From: Sphaerolaimus hirsutus
Lineage: Eukaryota > Nematoda > Chromadorea > Monhysterida > Sphaerolaimidae
Direction: 5' to 3'
Length of the DNA: 64,000 bases
Assembly (NCBI GenBank): GCA_964036195.1
Contig: OZ038453.1
Span: 4,293,469-4,357,468 of the forward strand
Below, piece by piece: positions 49,001 through 55,000 of this stretch (position 1 is its first letter; each line of letters begins with the position of its first letter). The position numbers and the translations under genes are program-made. The notes beneath the pieces are model-generated. The model did no database searches. It was not told the DNA's origin and saw only the letters and a program-made list of their open reading frames with translations.

Positions 49001-52000
49001 AAACCCCCCCTCGAATAAACCCCCCCTCGAATTAACCCCCCCCCCCTCAAATTTTGCCTGCGAAATAATAAACCCCCATGGGGGTATTTCGAGGTAATAC
49101 GGTAGTTATTTTTGAGATTTTGATTTACTTTATTGGTAATTAAAAATTGAACGTACAGAAAAACACATTACTTTCGCTTGTATCTTTCCCTTGATCAAAA
49201 AGTTATGATGATCAAAAATGAAAAACTTTTGATCATTAATTTTAAATTTTCTTAATAGAGAAGAAAGTACTGTTTCGAATTGTAAAAGTAAAGGTCAGCA
49301 GGCTATTTTTGTAAATATGTCATATATTTGCATCTTGAAAAATCTCACAAATTTCACTAATTTTTACAACTGTCACAAGGCCAACTTTTTTTTTATTCAC
49401 CCAGGACATGGTAGAATTTCTGAGCATGATCAGAATTCTCCGATTATTCAAATTGACACAACATTCATCTGGTTTAAAAATTCTAATTCACACTGTAAAA
49501 GCGAGCGCAAAGGAATTGATGCTACTGGTATTTTTTCTAATATTATTTATAGTAATTTTTGCCGCGCTGGTATATTATGCTGAGAGATTAGAAGACAATC
49601 CAGATAATGATTTTACATCAATTCCTTTGGGATTGTGGTGGGCCATTGTCACAATGACTACTGTGGGGTGAGTTTTTTAGAAATGTTTTTTTCAACAATG
49701 GTTTTTAAATTATTTTTTAAAATAAAAAACAACTGGTTTTAACTTAATCCCTTCTGCCTCAGACTCTCTAAAATATTGAATGAGTCAAAAGTCATGCAAA
49801 TGGGAGTGTAAAATGTCAACTTTTATTAAGTGTCAAAAGTCATGCAAATGGAAGTGTAAAATGTCAACTTTTATTCGATCATTGTTTAGAAGCTTGACAT
49901 TTGTTGAGCCTGAGTTTGACATTTTACATATCTCGGACCCCCTCCAACAAACACAACTACCCCCCTCAGCTACGGCGACATGGTGCCGCGTACAAATCTA
50001 GGGCGAATTATAGGGTCCGTTTGCGCCCTAACTGGTGTCCTAACAATTGCCCTACCTGTCCCAGTAATTGTATCCAACTTTGCAATGTATTATTCGCATA
50101 CACAAGCTAGGGCAAAATTGCCTAGAGAAAGACAGAGGGTTTTGCCCTTGGAACAGGTTTGAAATTTTTTTTTTTTTTGGGGGGGGGGGGTTAGTTTGTA
50201 ATTGTGGGCATTGGGCGGGGGGAGTTTTTTTATTTTTTGGAGGTAGTAGTGTTTTCCAACAACAACAAGTACGTTTTTTTTCTTCTTGTTGGGAGGTATT
50301 TCACAACAAAAGTTACAAAAACAGTGCACAAATTTCACCACTTTCAGGGACCATCCCCAGACCCTGCAAAATGCCCTGTAAAATGTAATGTAAAATGTTA
50401 ATGCCATGCAAAGTGTCAAAAGTCATATAAAATGTTATTAAAAATATCAAACAAATAGTAAAAATGAGATGTTTTTATGACATTTTACAAGTGGTAGGTG
50501 ATGATTTATGTCATAATTCGTGTCTTCAAAACATATCTGTGAAAGTAAATGTCACCAAAAATCACGATCATGTGAGTTGTCTTGTCTTGATCTGTGAACT
50601 CACTTTTTCATATGTCAACTTGCAGAAATGCAGCCTTAGAAAAATTCACTCATTCGCCAATCAAACACGCCTCAAAAACAACCACTCAAAAAAATGTCAA
50701 CCAAGAAAAGTCATCTCACATAAAAAAACCCACACCCCTAAATACCCCCCCCCCCAGGTAAAAATGCAAGCTAAAAGGGCGGCAAACATTTTCGAACCGG
50801 CCGCTTTCGCCGCGGCAACTGTGAACAATCAAAAAACGCAAAACAATTTGCAAACCAATGCTCAAAGGCCCAGGAGAAACGCGTTTGCTGTGAGGCAGAG
50901 CACCGGTGAGTGACCAGGGGCTGGATTTGATTTGAGTGGAAGACCCAGGGCCGTATCCTGGGGGGGGGCGGGGGGGGGGGGGCTGCAGCCCCCCCCCCTC
51001 CCTGGGCGAGACCAGAAAGTGACCGGAAAATGTGACGTTTTCAACGTCAGCGTTAAAAATTTTGCGCGCTAGCGCGCATTCTTCACCAGACAAGATTTAT
51101 TATCATCACATTTGCTCCATGTGACCGCAAATCGTTATAAATACAGTCAATATTGTGCTTTTTGCTGTTTTGTACGTATATTTACATACATATACAGCGT
51201 TTCATGGCGCTGGCGCCAACGCCAATGGCGCCATGGCGTGGCGTATACTAATGACGCCAGCGCCATGGCGCCCTTCCGCCACTATGTAGCTAAAATTTTA
51301 GGGGGGGGCTGAGCCCCCCCCCCCCCTCGCCTGCCTCAGTAAACAAGCAGCCCCCCCCCCGCACAAAAATCCTGGATACGTCCCTGGGAAGACACTTATT
51401 TGCGCGTGAGGGTGGCAAACGGTCCGGTATGGTACATTTTCTATTTTACGGTAAACGGTACGGTGCGGTACATTTTCTACTTTGCGGTAAATGCTACGGT
51501 ACGCGGTATCATACGGTACGGTACTGTACATCCTGTCACCCTACGCGTGTCGTGTAGCGCTGCAACGATATATCGTATCGAATATACCGTATTACCTCTA
51601 ATTAACCCGCCCCCCTTGAATTAACCCCCCACCCTCGAAACACCCCCCCCCCTAAAATTGAGTGTAAAGAGAACGTACATGACAAATACCGCAGTTTGTG
51701 GTCTGTACAATGCAGAACACACGTTAAAACCAATGATTGAGTGACGTTAGGGAAGGGTTTATGTGTATATACAGTTGAGGCGTTCAATTCTAAAAGTCGA
51801 CAAGTCCACTTGGGGAAAATGCAAATTTGACATTTTTTGGGGAAAATGCAAAAAAAATTGGGCAAGAGATCGACAAGACCACTTAGTTTTGGGCTAAAAG
51901 TCGACAAGTCCATCCTCCGCATCCTTTTTTATGGGGAAAAACGCGAGAAATGTGATAAGTCCACTGTGGACACCGATTTCTAAAAGTCGACAAGTCCATA

Positions 52001-55000
52001 AATTTCCCATAAGGCAGCGTCTTCGTCGCCGAGAACAAAAATGTTCTCGCGTGCAAGAAGGCGACAAGTCCAATTCCCTCCCCAAAACAGTTTTGCTCTG
52101 ACCGAATGGAATTTTATGGACACGCCATTTTTCACATATACGTTGAGATTAGGGGCTGAAAATTTGACACTTTATTGTCAACATATGGAACTTGATGGAA
52201 AGCATGAGAGCGCCAAATTGGACACGCACCACGGGCCTGGAATTGGGTCTGAAACTTAAAATGCGATTTAATCGCATTTTATGGACTTGTCGACTTTTAG
52301 AATTAGACGCCTCAGTTATATATGCCTAGAAACACATACATCTATGTAATTGTTTAATTTTTCTACGTCTGAGTATGGGGAATTTCGAAAACTTTCTGGC
52401 GAAATAATAGACCCCCCTCGAATTACCCCCCTCAAATTTTGCTGGCCAAATAATAAACCCCCTGGGGGTATTTCGAGGTGATAGGGTAGGTAGATTCTTT
52501 TGCATAGGCACATCATACATGGTTCAATTTTTGAGTGGTGCCGTTGGCATGCAGACCTTGGCGCCAGGAGCCTTTTTCCTGGTGCTGAGAAGTTTCAAAA
52601 GTGGTGCTTACAGAGTTGGCCTTGGCACCATAAGTGTAATTAATAGCGCCAAGTATCCTGCATGGCGCCATTGGCATTTGGCGTCCTTTTAATGTAGTAC
52701 CCCCGGACATACATGTTGATTAAACCAAAAAACACCCCCCCCCCATAAAAAAATTAAGGCACCGGCACCCCCGCAAATATGTCCATAGCTGATGGAGAAG
52801 TAATTGAAGACAATCTTGGCATGGCGCCAAATGAGCAAAGTTCCGGGGCGGGTGCGGCGGCAGTCCCATCGGCGACACCCAGTCCAAGACTTTTTAGACA
52901 GGGTGGGTGTGCTGAGTGGGTTTTAAAGTATTTTACACAATTTTGTTGTTGTTTTTCATTTTGGAATGGTTTTTGAAAGGTTTAAAAATTTTTAAGCTAG
53001 TCTGAGCTCTGAGGCATTAATAATATTTTAAAATTTGTACTTTTTGTGCCACTTCTGCCACTTTAAATTACACGTACAGTACCACTAATTGCAGTGCATA
53101 GAACTAGAAGTGCAGTGTTGATTCCTATTTATTATTGCATTTAAAAACTTATAATCAGTTTCTAGTTTTGACAAACTTGACAAGTACAGAGAAAATTGCC
53201 AGCATAGTGATTTTTGGACTAAGTTTTGTTCTTGAAAAAGTAAATAAAAATCACCTGAAAATAAATGTGTTCAATGGATAAAAATCGATGGAATTTATAT
53301 GTAAATCTACAATTCTCTATAAATATATATATATATTTACCTACATGTAGTAAAGTGGAGTAAATAAAATGCATATGTATTTGTATTTTGCATTTTGCAC
53401 TTGTACAATGTGTTTAACGGAATGGGACTAATATTTCAGCACAATATTATACCTTGAAGGTCAATTTTAGTTGTAAAACTTTCCCATCCCAGTAACCACC
53501 CAAAATTCATGTATTTTTGTATTTTTTTTATGTGTGTAAAATATGCCACTGCAACTACACTGTATTCTTCTTTGCACCAGCCTATCATAGAAAACATAAC
53601 TTGTGACTGGTGAAAAGTTTTTCCTTTTCAAAAATATAAAGACTCAAGTCTTTTAACAAAAAGTCTGTTAAGACTAAGAGCCTAAGCCTGGGGAAAAAAT
53701 TCTGGTACATTTCTCCCCATTGGATAAATATCAATGGCATCATAAATATAAGATCATCATTTTTCAGACAGACTGTCCAAAATAGGACTATGCTGATAAA
53801 TACTTATGTCTTATATTGCAGCCAGTAGAATGGTGTCATATGACGTCACTACAATAATACTTTCTTAAAACCTTCTGGGGAAAGTTTGCATTTCATTTTT
53901 TATACTGAAGAACAAAGTGGACATTAACCTTGTTCCATTAAGGCCCCTAACATTCTGCCTGCTTCAATGAAAATGGGAATAGAAAAATCAAATGTACACC
54001 ACCTAGTTGGTCATTTAATATTTATTCATACAACATATTTCAAATATTTACATTCACCAGTCACAAGTCAAGGACCATACTAACTGTATTTATGTAGCAC
54101 ATAAATTTAATATTTCTTTTGTCAAAATTAAAAAATATTTTTTTCAGACATACAAAACTTGAAAAAACGGTCAAATGCAACAATAAGCACCAGAAAACAA
54201 TCAGAAGTTAGCTCAAAGGGTTCAGTAGTTTTGGCAGCTACAACTGGCATCTTGCCAAAATATGAGTCTTCAAGTTCAGAGGAAGAAATATCAAATGAAA
54301 TTCAATCTACAGATTTGCTGATCCAAATTAATGATGTGGGAGTGACAAATATCGATAGAGATGGTAAATGTTTTATTCATGAAAAAATGTGACTTCTTGC
54401 TATACAATTAGAATATGGAACAAAACAAAAACGCACAGGCCACAAATAACACATCCAATCAAATGTCAATGCAAACCTGGCACCGAGCCAAAGAAATATA
54501 ATTAAGATTAATATTATGATGATAATAAATAAATAATCAGTTCACTGTCAAGTGAATTGAATTAATCAAATGTAATGTGAATTTTCAAGATACCTAAGTA
54601 TTCGCATCTAACTGGTTCAAATATGTATGGCAATAAGTCAGTTGAGTTAAACAAACTTAGTTTGGTTGAATTCTGCTGTGCCACTTATGTAAAACATAGA
54701 AAATCAGTTTTTCACATTTTATAATTTCAAATTCAATGTCGTGTCCACACACTGCACGAATATTTAGCATTCCAAAAATAGGGCGATTTTCAGGAAATGT
54801 CACTAGTGAATAGAATCTCAGAAAAACTCTCAAAAGAAAAATGTAACCAAGTGCCCCTGGAAAACGGTGAGAAATGTCAATAAATATTAGCTGTTCTATA
54901 TTTTCCTACATATCTGATAAATATAAATCTCCCATGATTTTTGGAATGCTATGCACAAAATGCACATTTTGACTAACCAAAGTTCGACTGTTGTTTTTTG

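Larger units (their letters stand above)
36379..49104. mobile_element. CCGTATTACC-family TIR element split by a Bel/Pao insertion
   Basis: Ends TACCGTATTACCTCGAATTA at 36379 and CGAGGTAATACGGTA ending near 49104. Only 36379-36424 and 48708-49104 belong to it (about 440 bp); the space between is the LTR element. Same subfamily as 11616-12080. The left arm has no such insertion in its 439-bp intron 5. Confidence 0.75.
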
